Positions 1 through 9,146 of a stretch of 64,000 nucleotides of DNA are shown in pieces. This DNA comes from Acephala macrosclerotiorum (taxonomy: Eukaryota; Ascomycota; Leotiomycetes; Helotiales; Mollisiaceae). Numbering within the stretch: position 1 is the first letter of the stretch; each line of letters begins with the position of its first letter. The notes beneath the pieces were generated by a model. The model worked only from the letters and a program-made list of their open reading frames with translations, was not told the origin of the DNA and did no database searches. The position numbers and the translations under genes were made by a program. The stretch spans positions 1-64,000 of the forward strand of contig MU119210.1 in NCBI GenBank assembly GCA_014904845.1, given 5' to 3'.

Positions 1-529
1 AAAAGCCCTGAAAAGCACAGACTTATGATCCCAGGCTCGTAAGCACGTGAAGCAGGCATGAGGACCACGAAATGGCTAGGTACCTAGGTACCAACCATGC
101 AACGACTCGCTAAATTAATAGGAGAAATTGGAATCTTTGGTCGTGACAACGGGGGAAGTGCTTCACTAAGTTGTGCAGACATTCATGCGATATTTGGACA
201 TCCATCTCAACTGTTCCCGCAACTTCAAGATATTTTTTTCAACGTCTCAACTTCATCGTGTCAAATTTGTCGATTCCGTGTCCATCGAGCCAAGTTGTGA
301 AAGTCGTCGTGCACTTCAGACTTCGATGTCGTCGACTTTGCAGTCTTCCACCAGTCCTTACCCCCCTATTCCTGTCAATGTCCTACGCATCTACGTGCGC
401 ATACTGTTGATCCTGCTTCTTTGCGGCGACTTCCAAACCATCACGACCGTTCTACTACTAGTCCCATCTTCTTCCTCAGTTTGCGAATCGCTATTTACAC
501 CAGACCACTCTCCACATCCTCACCACGCT
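1..529. other. Window edge, no intact gene
   Basis: No convincing coding region is seen. Positions 76-97 hold two tandem copies of TAGGTACC. The first 20 bases resemble part of the interior of the inverted-repeat element at 6664-7087 (around 6762-6781), which may mark a relic of a second copy. The missing N-terminal part of the transporter pseudogene that follows may lie here but cannot be read. Confidence 0.4.
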
Positions 530-1561
530 CTAGTATACTCGCTAAGAATTAGGTCTACGCACTGCCGTTCTATATTCTGGTCTTGTATTGGCAACAGCAC
601 TTCTGAACTCATCGTTGCTGGAATCTTTTCAGGACTTAATAGGCACTTGGGCCATGCTAGCTGGCGTTGGCTGTTCATTATCGAGGGTGCTGCTAGTTTT
701 GCCTTTAGAGCTGTTGCAATTTTTGCGCTGCCAGGCTTTCCAGAGTCCACTACGGGCAGTACCGAGTGGCTCTTCAACAAGGAATAATGTCTTGTTGCGA
801 TGGAGCGGATACGGCGGGGCCGAGTTTCAAATACCAAAGGCAAGGGCGCAGTATAGCGTGGACTGAAGCTCGCATGCATGGGCTTCAAGGCTTAGATACT
901 GGTAAGACCATCCTTCCGAATCTGCAGATTGCTCAGCACTTACATCGAATGTCTAGATTGTTACGCTTATCGCCAACCACACTGCATACGGCTTCAATTA
1001 TTTCTATCCTTCGGTTGTCAAGGGCTTCAAACTGGGCTCTACGGCCATCACACTAGTCCTCACATCACCTCCATACCTTCTAGCAACCATCTGCTCCATG
1101 CTCTTTGCCTATTCCTCCGACCTCCATGGCGAACGTGGCCGGCACATCTCTATCCCATGAGTGTCGGTGCGGTCGAATTCATCATTTCAGCTGCAACACT
1201 GAATATCTGAATATTACTGCTCTTTGTGTCGCATCTTTTCTCTTCATCTGCGGCTACTTCTCTGCAAATGCAATGGCGTTTTCGTGGGCTTCCGACTCCT
1301 TGAGTGCGACCCCGGAGAAGCGAGTTGCTGTTACTTGCTATGATTAATCTTCTCTCCCAGCTAGGCAATATCTGGAGTCCATATGTTTTTCGATTACAGG
1401 ATGCTATGAGATATTTGTTGGCTATGTTGCTTATGATGGCGTTTTCGCTGCTGAGTGTGGGTTGTTGTAAGCTGATGTAGACGGTGTTGATCAAGGAGAA
1501 TAAGAAGATTTTGGAGGAGTATGAGAGTAGTGAGGAAACGCCTACTTTGTACACTTTGTAA
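530..1561 (+). pseudogene. Decayed DAL5/TNA1-type MFS transporter
   Basis: Fragments of a major facilitator transporter of the allantoate/nicotinate permease (anion:cation symporter) type can be read across all three frames. Around 640-700 the translation contains HASWRWLFIIEG, a family hallmark after transmembrane helix 5. Around 1050-1090 a stretch like TSPPYLLATICSMLFAYSSD is readable. Around 1250-1300 FSANAMAFSWASD appears, then LLSQLGNIWSPYVFR near 1350 and a typical C-terminal tail ending in TLYTL at the stop (1559-1561). These blocks keep the family order but need several frame changes and contain in-frame stops (for example in the final helix region near 1478), so no functional protein can be made. 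The N-terminal half is not recognisable. The family normally imports small organic anions or vitamins across the plasma membrane. Confidence 0.75.
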
Positions 1562-1839
1562 CCACTTGTCATCAGAAAATTCGAGGGAACAAATGCGAAT
1601 ATGCCAGAGAAGTTTATGTCAAAAAATTGTACGACCAGCTGTTGATTTCAAGCGTCCAGACGGCAAGCGGACCGTCTCGCCTTACGCGGAAGTCCGGCAC
1701 GGAAAAACTTCGGGTACAGTACACCAGTGGGGGAAGTTCTCTTCAGCAGTGGGATGCTTGGCACGCCTTATTCTTCTTTCCGCATTCCCCAGACCAATGA
1801 ATCCCGCTCAATTGTTCGGATAATTTACCAAAGAGTAAG
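1562..1839. other. Intergenic spacer
   Basis: No coding potential is seen. The last nine bases (1831-1839, AAGAGTAAG) are the left copy of the target-site duplication of the MITE that follows. Confidence 0.4.
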
Positions 1840-1974
1840 AGGAGCCCCTACACAGGCTCCCCGACTTGCCTACCTAGACACGGGTGCCTCTGTAAGGAGC
1901 CAATCAAGGCAACTCCGTTAAAATGGTTTACCCGTGCCTACGTAGGCAAGTCGGGGTGCCTGTGTAGGGCTCCT
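1840..1974. mobile_element. MITE with 46-bp inverted repeats and 9-bp target duplication
   Basis: A 135-bp palindromic element. The left arm starts AGGAGCCCCTACACAGGC at 1840 and the right arm ends with its near-complement at 1974. The arms match over about 46 bp with one single-base indel and a few mismatches. The nonamer AAGAGTAAG lies directly outside both ends (1831-1839 and 1975-1983), which is what a target-site duplication looks like. A duplication of 8-11 bp with long inverted repeats is typical of Mutator-like elements. There is no coding capacity, so it would be a non-autonomous element. It sits between a dead and a live MFS gene, about 120 bp upstream of the live one, so it may lie in that promoter. 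Confidence 0.8.
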
Positions 1975-2099
1975 AAGAGTAAGAGCTAAGCAATCTTTTG
2001 CGGAGATGGAAAACGATTCATCTTCAACCCCAAACTTTATCAGCACCATAAAAGAGACCGTGCCCTTACCACCTATGTCTCCAACAAATTGTGGCGGTC

Positions 2100-3741
2100 A
2101 TGACAACTCTAATCCACACCGGTCACCAAGACCATCACCATCAAGATGTTATTAATAACGGAAGTTGGTTGTCTTCAGTCAACAATGAACCGAAGCTGGC
2201 TTTCGAAGATACAAAGGAGCAGATCGAGAGTCCTGTTGAAGACGCCGACGGCGATGAGATTCTGGAAAGATGGAACAAACCGAGGATAAATCTTTACCGG
2301 TATCTAGCTGCACTTTACAGCTTCATAATCATGGGCATGAATGATGCTGCCTACGGAGTGAGTTCTCAGCCGGCCAAAAAGAACTCTCTTACTGACAAGT
2401 GGCAAAGGCTTTAATCCCGTACGTGAGTACAAGCTCACAAATTGCCATAAAAGTTCTTTCACTGACTACTTTGGCAGCTTGAACCTTATTATAATGTTAA
2501 TTACACCGTCATCTCTCTTGTGTTCCTTGCACCTTTTGTCGGCTACACCGCAGCCGCACTGCTCAATGATAAGATCCACATGCATTTTGGCCAGCTGGGC
2601 GTAGCAATAATAGCTCCAACTTGCAAGATTATTGCATACGTGGTTACTTGCGTTCATCCTCCCTACCCAGTCCTTCCCATCATCTTCATGCTAGCAGGAT
2701 TCGGCAATGGGTTGGAAGACGGAGGGTGGAATGCCTGGATAGGAAACATGGAAAGCGCGAACGAGATGCTTGGTTTCTTGCATGGTTGTTATGGGCTGGG
2801 TGCTACCATTAGTCCTTTGATTGCTACGGCAATGGTGGCGAAAGGAGGACTTCAGTGGTTTGAGTTTTACTACCTCATGGTATGGTGCCCCTTCTCGTCT
2901 TGGCGAACGGATACTGACGGCCGAAAAGGTGGGAATGGCAGTTCTTGAATTAGTCCTCTGCGTAACGTTCTTCCGCAAAGCCACAGGAGCAGCTCATCGC
3001 GCGGCAAACCCCCAGAATCACGCATCAGGCAGCAACGCCAGAACGCGAGAAGCTCTTCGAAATCCAATCACCTGGGTCTGCGCATTCTTCCTCCTCTTCT
3101 ATGTCGGCGTAGAAGTGTCTCTCGGTGGCTGGTTGGTAACATTCATGTTGAAAGTCCGACACGGAGAAGCTTTCGCTTCCGGTTTGGTCGTGACAGGTTT
3201 CTGGCTCGGCCTTACGTTCGGACGAATCATCCTCGGATTCGTGACAGGAAAGGTCGGAGAGAAGCTCGCGATTGCTGCATACTCGTTGATTTGCATCGGT
3301 TTGGAGTTGTGTTTCTGGCTCATCCCGAACTTTGTGGCTAGCGCTGTGTTTGCAGGCTGGCTTGGATTCTTCCTTGGACCTCTTTTCCCGGCTGCTATTG
3401 TGGTTGCGACAAAACTGCTACCGAGAAGGTTGCACGTAAGTGCTATTGGATTCGCAGCTGCGCTCGGAGGTGGAGGAGCTGCGGTGCTGCCGTTCGCTGT
3501 GGGAGCTATTGCGCAGGCAAAGGGAGTCCAGGTTTTGCAGCCGATTGTGCTGGCTTTGCTTGTGTTGATCTTGGCGCTGTGGTGTTTGTTACCAGGAGGG
3601 TTTAAGAAGGGGGCTTTGGAAGAGAGTGGGAGGGAACGAGACGAGGCATTACAACGTGGTGAAGATGTGGAAATTGATGGTGTGAGTAGAGCGGTTGGAA
3701 AGCTGAGGAAAAAGATGGGACTGGAATCGAAACGATCGTAA
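2100..3741 (+). CDS. MFS transporter, BSC6-like; join(2100..2357,2408..2422,2478..2879,2929..3741)
   Basis: Predicted 495-aa membrane protein of the major facilitator superfamily, of the fungal group that includes yeast Bsc6; the substrate is unknown. The N-terminus is polar and acidic. The conserved block GMNDAAYG-ALIPY-LEPYYNVNYT opens the first repeat, and helices with GYTAAALLN and GFGNGLEDGGWNAW follow. The second half holds six hydrophobic helices ending near residue 440, then a charged cytosolic tail. Intron 1 (50 bp) and intron 2 (55 bp) flank a 15-nt exon coding exactly ALIPY, which the family requires at this point. Intron 3 (2880-2928) has a CTGAC branch site. The first in-frame ATG is at 2100. 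An ATG at 2006 opens a different frame of 49 codons overlapping the start, so it is either a uORF or a sign that the true 5' end is more complex. Confidence 0.85.
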
Positions 3742-4540
3742 CTGAACTCGATTAGAGATTCCCAGAGAGGTGGAAACTCAACAGCATGCGCATGAGACGC
3801 GAAGAACATCGACAGAAACTAGACGGTACCGGGATTTGAAGACATTCCGAGTCAACTACCTCCAAGGTCTGGAGAGCTCGAGGACTTCCACAGCCTGGCC
3901 AAACATGAGAATGGAGATAGCATCGAATATTATGACAGAAATTCCGTCAACCCTGTTGAAGCTGCCAAAAGTGTTGGTTTGAAGGACTTGAATTCCCACC
4001 AACTCTGATGAAGTAACCCCCCATTATTCTCAATGGTAGCAGTTCTCTCCTTCGCCCAAGCCAGTCACTTCCGTCCCTCCTCCCCAAAGTCTGTTTCGCT
4101 CTCCTCTCGCAATAAGAAGACATTGATCAACCATGTTGACCAAAATCGCCAAAACATCACCTGATAATCTCATCAAAATCCTCACCCCTCCTTCCGAGTT
4201 GGAGCCGAATGAGGGGTAATTTGCCCCACAATGAGCTGTACCAAGCAAGTCCGCCTCATGCACTAATAACAAATTTCTGCATCTCTCCCAATCAGCATAA
4301 TGACATGCTGCATATCAAGCTCGCAATTGGTAGGAAAAAAGCTTAATTGCTCAATAAATTCCTTCATGTGATGATGCATGTTGGTGGGGGTAGCTTGCCG
4401 AGCAGTTCGGCCCGTCCTTGCTTGAGTTGAAAAGGGGTTCTGTCCCTCCTTCCTTCAACTTTTTTCTCCTCCTTCCACTATTTTCACTGCTGAACTTTGA
4501 CAAGATTAGCACTTTTAAATTTGAAGGATACAAACAGGCA
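3742..4540. other. Intergenic; NMT1 promoter and leader start
   Basis: No gene is seen. From about 4430 the strand is rich in CT runs (4440-4490), a common feature of fungal transcription start regions, so the NMT1 transcript probably begins near here. No clear TATA box was found. Confidence 0.4.
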
Positions 4541-4542
4541 GT

Positions 4543-4611
4543 ATGTTTCAACCGCAGCAGCAGCAGAGAAATTCTTCCGCAATGAACTATCAAGACATGA
4601 GATTCAGGTAA
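4543..4611 (+). other. Regulatory uORF, 22 codons, in NMT1 leader
   Basis: The ATG at 4543 is embedded in the distal donor (gtATGt), so distal splicing destroys it. Unspliced, it codes MFQPQQQQRNSSAMNYQDMRFR and stops at a TAA that overlaps the proximal donor GTAACG. If the proximal donor is joined to the acceptor at 4847, the uORF continues in frame for 16 more codons past the NMT1 ATG (4886) and ends at TGA 4893-4895, overlapping the main start in another frame. Both outcomes should reduce NMT1 translation. Confidence 0.65.
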
Positions 4612-4620
4612 CGTGCACAA

Positions 4621-4809
4621 AAGCATGGCGGGTGTTCTGTTTCTTTGCGCTTCAACTTAACTTTTTCCCTCCTTCCATCTCCAACCCTCTCTAATTATGA
4701 TGAGAGTGGAGAGATGGAGGGAGGATGAGAAGTGAAGCACAAAGATCCAGATCTGAGAAATACCGTTCCAGAACTTGATCTAGATAATTCTAGCGAAAGG
4801 ATCATGCTT
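4621..4809 (+). promoter_or_regulatory. TPP riboswitch aptamer (THI element)
   Basis: The conserved TPP-binding core is present: CTGAGA at 4753-4758 followed by AATACC, then GAACTTGATC (4771-4780), TAGATAAT and TAGCGAAAGG up to 4800. Helix P1 is a perfect 7-bp pair, AAGCATG (4621-4627) with CATGCTT (4803-4809). P2 is formed by CGGGT (4629-4633) with ACCG (4762-4765). The P3 arm is greatly extended, as in other fungal THI elements: 4642-4658 pairs with 4730-4745, and the pyrimidine tract 4666-4692 pairs with the purine tract 4704-4726. It lies in a leader intron of a thiamine biosynthesis gene, so it should sense the pathway end product thiamine pyrophosphate. Confidence 0.93.
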
Positions 4810-4885
4810 CCCCAATTTCCCTATGCAAGTCTCCTAACCTATTTTAGCTTTGTGACGAAAGGAAGATCAAGAAAAAGAAGGCAAG

Positions 4886-6254
4886 ATGTCGACTGATAAG
4901 ATTACTTTCTTGATGAACTGGTGAGATTTTTTCTTGCGCTCAAACTGAGAGACTAGGGTCCACTGGTAATTGGAGGAAGGAGAGAAAGTGAAAATGTACT
5001 GATGAGGGAAAGGCACGCGACGCCATACCATGCACCCGTCTACCTCGCTCAGAAGATGGGCTTCTTCGCCGACGCAGGCATCAAGGTCGCTTTGCTTGAG
5101 CCCAACGACCCTTCCGGTATGCTTCCTAGTTCAAACTCCCTTTTCCACATTCTACCATATCACCGACCTAAGTCCATTCCCACCACCATACTAACAGAAC
5201 CCCAAGATGTGACCGAGATCATCGGTTCCGGCAAAGTCGACATGGGCTTCAAAGCCATGATCCACACCCTCGCAGCTAAAGCCCGTGGTTTCCCCGTCAC
5301 ATCCATCGGTTCCCTCCTCGATGAGCCATTCACAGGAGTGGTGTATTTGAAGGATAGTGGGATTACGACTGATTTCCGCTCTTTGAAGGGGAAGAGGATT
5401 GGTTATGTTGGGGAGTTTGGGAAGGTACTTACCTACCCCCTCCCTCTTCCCTCCTCCCCCTTAGTCAACCTCTAAATTGGGACAAGGGCTGATGATGGGG
5501 TGAAAACAGATTCAAATTGATGAGTTGACGAAGTATTACGGCATGAAGCCCACCGACTACGAAGCCGTCCGCTGCGGAATGAACGTCTCAAAAGCCATCA
5601 TCGAAGGCACCATCGACGCTGGAATCGGACTCGAGAACGTCCAGATGGTTGAGCTTGAGGAGTGGTTGGCCGGCCAAGGGCGAGGCAGAGATGAGGTGAA
5701 GATGCTGAGGATTGATGAGTTGGCTGAGTTGGGATGTTGTTGCTTTTGCTCTATCCTTTACATCGGTCCGTCCTCCTGCCTCCCCTCACTATCCTTGTTG
5801 AATTTTGATTATGGAAAGGGCGTTGATGAGAAGAATAGCAAACGATACCTTCATGGCCGAGAATCCGGAGAAGATTCAGAAGTTCATGAAAGCTGTGAAG
5901 AAAGCAACAGACCACGTCCTTTCCTCTCCCGCCGAAGCATACGAAACCTACATCTCGATCAAGCCTGAAATGGCTTCTGTAGTCAACACCAAGATCTTTG
6001 AGCGTTCTTACGCCTATTTCTCCAAAGATCTAAAGAACGTCCAGAGAGACTGGGAGAAAGTGACTAAGTATGGGAAGAGATTGGGGGTTCTGAACGAAGA
6101 TTTCGTGCCGAACTATACAAACCAGTTCTTGGGATGGGAGTTGGAGGGTGATCAACTTGATCCCGCTGGAGACCAGAAGCGGATGGCGAAGTTGCAGCAG
6201 GAGGTTGCGAACAAAGGTGGATTTAAGAGATTGGATGTTAAGATTGCTGCTTAA
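4886..6254 (+). CDS. NMT1: Thiamine pyrimidine (HMP-P) synthase; join(4886..4920,5013..5116,5207..5424,5510..5765,5839..6254)
   Basis: 342-aa homologue of yeast Thi5 and S. pombe Nmt1 (yeast Thi5 is 340 aa). The enzyme makes 4-amino-5-hydroxymethyl-2-methylpyrimidine phosphate from pyridoxal phosphate and a histidine taken from its own active site, so each molecule turns over once. The N-terminus [18 protein letters not shown] matches the family once intron 1 (4921-5012) is removed. [20 protein letters not shown] holds the PLP lysine and substrate histidine region, and [13 protein letters not shown] holds the conserved CCCFC motif near residue 195. The C-terminal NYTNQFLGW block is present. 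Four introns were placed from family alignment; the fourth has an unusual GTCCGT donor. Expression is probably repressed by TPP through the leader riboswitch just upstream. Confidence 0.95.
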
Positions 6255-6663
6255 GTGTAGTGACTTGACCCGAGTCTCTGCTGATGCTGAGTGAGATATG
6301 GAAGGGTGATGCGAGCAAGATCGTCGGGGAAGCTTGGTGGAGCTATCACACTCGTTTGATGAAAATATACAAATCACAGTTGCTGTGATATATACATCTC
6401 GTAACGCGATTGCTGCTCTTCTGGCTGAGCAGTACGATTGGTGATGTTGGTCAACTTTGACTAACAGTCTTCCACTCCCTTCCTTCCTTCCTTCCACTTT
6501 AATTCCTTCTATCAATCATCGCATGAATGAAAAGTGCAGAAGACAGCTTCCTCCACTGCCATATAAGCACTCAGTTCCGCACAACAGTAATTAGTGCTCG
6601 TACTCGTTCCATTGTTTCTGATGAACTTAGATCTGCATACCGGGCATGTCGGTAGTTGTGATA
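6255..6663. other. Intergenic, NMT1 3' flank
   Basis: No gene is seen. A short CCTT repeat lies at about 6478-6496. It ends at the TA dinucleotide (6662-6663) flanking the next element. Confidence 0.4.
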
Positions 6664-7087
6664 CGAAGATTCCGGCATAAAGTGATGGGACTACAGGGTA
6701 TTCGGGCCCTCCGTCCACTAAGTGATACGATTTTAGCGATAAACTTACGCCGAAAGGCCTTGAAAGGCCCTGAAAAGTGCTATATTTCTAGGCTGTATGC
6801 CCTGAAAGTTTACTTGTAAGGTTTTGGTAGATCCCAGGGATGTGATACCTATTGTTCTAGGGTATTTGAGCCTATCAATGCCCTAGAACAGTGGCTTTCC
6901 AGGCACTATGCCTTGAAATGGCTGTCTAAGCTCAAGTGCCGCCGATAGTGTTGATACCCTGCAATTACAGGGTATATGATCGCTAAATATACTGCTTACA
7001 GCGCTTTCATAATGATAATGCTACCCTGAAAGCACTAATTTTGTGCAAAATGCCCTATAGCCTCATCACTTTATGCCGGAATCTTCA
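6664..7087. mobile_element. TA-flanked inverted-repeat element (424 bp), Tc1/mariner-like MITE
   Basis: The ends are inverted copies of GAAGATTCCGGCATAAAGTG, continuing to about 36 bp with few mismatches (6665 onward, and 7086 backward). A TA dinucleotide sits outside both ends (6662-6663 and 7088-7089), the target duplication of Tc1/mariner/pogo transposons. The interior has no long reading frame and carries repeated short motifs such as CCTGAAA and GGGTATT, so the element is non-autonomous. Confidence 0.75.
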
Positions 7088-7089
7088 TA

Positions 7090-9146
7090 TATTAGATAAA
7101 GTTAGATTGCCGATCGATTCGCCGTCAGCACGACGCGGTACATTCCTTTTCATGTCATAGATGAAGTCTGTCAAGGGCGGAGAGCCACGTGAAAATGATG
7201 CAAGATGCGGTGGATAATTATGAGTGTACCAAGCATTTTTGCAGATTGAATATGAGGCTGGTGGGAAAGTCGTCATAACGAGCACGAATTGTGTCGATCT
7301 GATGCCGATAGATTAGATATTGAGGCAGCTTGCGTGTTGTAGGCGTTGGTGATTGGTGATAGTGGGTAAATGCGTTTGCAACATTGAAAGGTCTAAAGTA
7401 CTTTGTAGATCCTGTAGATCTACTTTGGGGCTAGTATCCGGGTTCGTTAGGTCTGTATCGGTACCGGGGTGTCGAGTATGTCACACGCACCAATCTTTTT
7501 CTAAAAGTTCAGACAATTCTTTTCTAGAATTGTATTGAGTTAACAAATTCGTGCCGAGCTGTTTGGCATTGCCGTGGTTCCATCACGGCTTTCGGGAAGT
7601 TCCCTAGCTAGAAACGAGGGATGGGAGGAGGAGCAGGCAGGTTCCTGGAAACGCCTCCACCTTCGTCAGATATGGCACAGACTTTAAATATTGATGATGG
7701 CATCGTCAATTGCAAACCTAAACTTATGTACGCGCTACCGAGATCGGCCGACCTCCAAACCTCTATACTGGCATCTGATATTGTCGCCCCACAAGTGGTG
7801 ATACTTTGGTATGTCTTCGACAGAGAGCACGCGACACTCAAGGCGGAAGAATTTTAGTCCTTCCCAAGGATTTTGATACTCGAAACACTTCCCGTTCTGA
7901 ATTGGACAGATTTGGCGGGGAAGATTGCTGAGCTGGGTCCAGCACCCCACGTCAGCCTGCTCCTCTGGTCATGGCTCACGAACTAGGGAGCGGGGTGCCG
8001 AGACGAGGCTTCGAAACAAAAGACAAACATCCATCCCAAATCGACGCAACGGCGTCCACGAGTCACCCTCGCAGATCCATGGCTATACATAGCAGTCGTT
8101 TCAAGCGACGGCAGTAGTGGCGCCAACGGATGTCGACTGGGCATTCGCCCGCCGTCTCTAGCAAATTGAATTCTCCTCTTCTCGCTCGCTATCTTTGTCG
8201 TTGGCTGTCCCATGCCGCTCATGGTTTTATGTTCGCAACAGATTGGAGTGGATCTCTTGCCGTGGTGGGCCTGTGAGATGCGAGCTGCTCTGACCACAAA
8301 GCGAACGCCAGCAACACGCCTGCATTGTGATCCTGGCGCCATGCTGGATATAGCTGGCCTCTAATGCTGCTGGCCACTAAGGAAGGCTCCCCGCAGATAG
8401 CGGGCGTGAAGGCTGACGGGCGTCGATGTTGATTGGACACCGTTGCAGGGCGCTAACGCCACCGGCATTCATCACTGGCCTCTCAAGGCGGTGGTGTTCC
8501 ACTTGACATATGATCCCGGCCCCGCTAAGCACCAGGGTGCATTAGCACGGCGAAGTGGTGGTGGCATGGGCTGCCTCAATATGGGTGGGAAATCTGCTGT
8601 ATCGTATCGAGCGATGATTGTGATGTGCCGAAAGACTATTTCTTCCAGATCGAATGAAGGCGACAACAACACACCATCTGCCACCATTGCCGTCCGTTGC
8701 ACCTGTATCTTCACTCCGCGAGCGGCGGACTTGATCTGGGTCGTTGCACCGATCAATCGAGTTGTGTCCATGCGTGTTGATAGCAGCAGCGATAAGAAGG
8801 CTGTTTGTTATGTGAGGCCTTCTCCCCAACTTCTTCTTTACTTCCCTCCAACGCTGATATTCCCCCAGTCCTAGTATGAGTCGCAGACAGAATTGCCAAT
8901 TGTCTCCAACCTTCGGATTCACTCAACTTTAATCAACCCAGACTTCACAGTCGAGAGCATTATTTACTTCAGCGACCTTATCTCTCCCGCACCCCCTCAT
9001 ATCCGTTGGTTGGAATCTGCAGCATTCCTCCACACATTGCCGCCCTTTGGATAAGTGTTTTTGGCTCTAAAGCTCCTTACATGTCGCCCTGAACTACTTA
9101 TTGCAACGTTGGCAGAAGTCACTTCTGCTTGGGCAGATTTGCAGAA
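7090..9146. other. About 2 kb without a recognisable gene
   Basis: Open frames here are short, overlap on both strands and match no family I know. No RNA gene was recognised. The last 200 bases are the likely promoter and leader of the PPS1-like gene. Confidence 0.4.

Larger units (their letters stand above)
4541..4847 (+). promoter_or_regulatory. Alternatively spliced 5'-leader intron of NMT1
   Basis: Two good donors share one acceptor. The distal donor is GTATGT at 4541 and the proximal donor is CAG/GTAACG at 4608. The acceptor is TTTTAG ending at 4847, preceded by a CTAAC branch site at 4834-4838. Distal splicing removes 307 bp including the uORF start at 4543; proximal splicing removes 240 bp and keeps the uORF. 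Both remove the TPP aptamer. This is the layout described for Neurospora crassa NMT1, where TPP binding shifts splicing to the proximal donor and lowers expression. The splice sites are seen in sequence; their regulated use is inferred. Confidence 0.8.

Noticed and set aside
3099..3809. 236-codon open frame on the minus strand
   Set aside because: It is the antisense shadow of the MFS gene's last exon, proline/serine-rich with no family features.
8443..8922. Overlapping open frames of 100-143 codons on both strands
   Set aside because: Frames on both strands are equally open and biased in composition, and none shows domain-like sequence.
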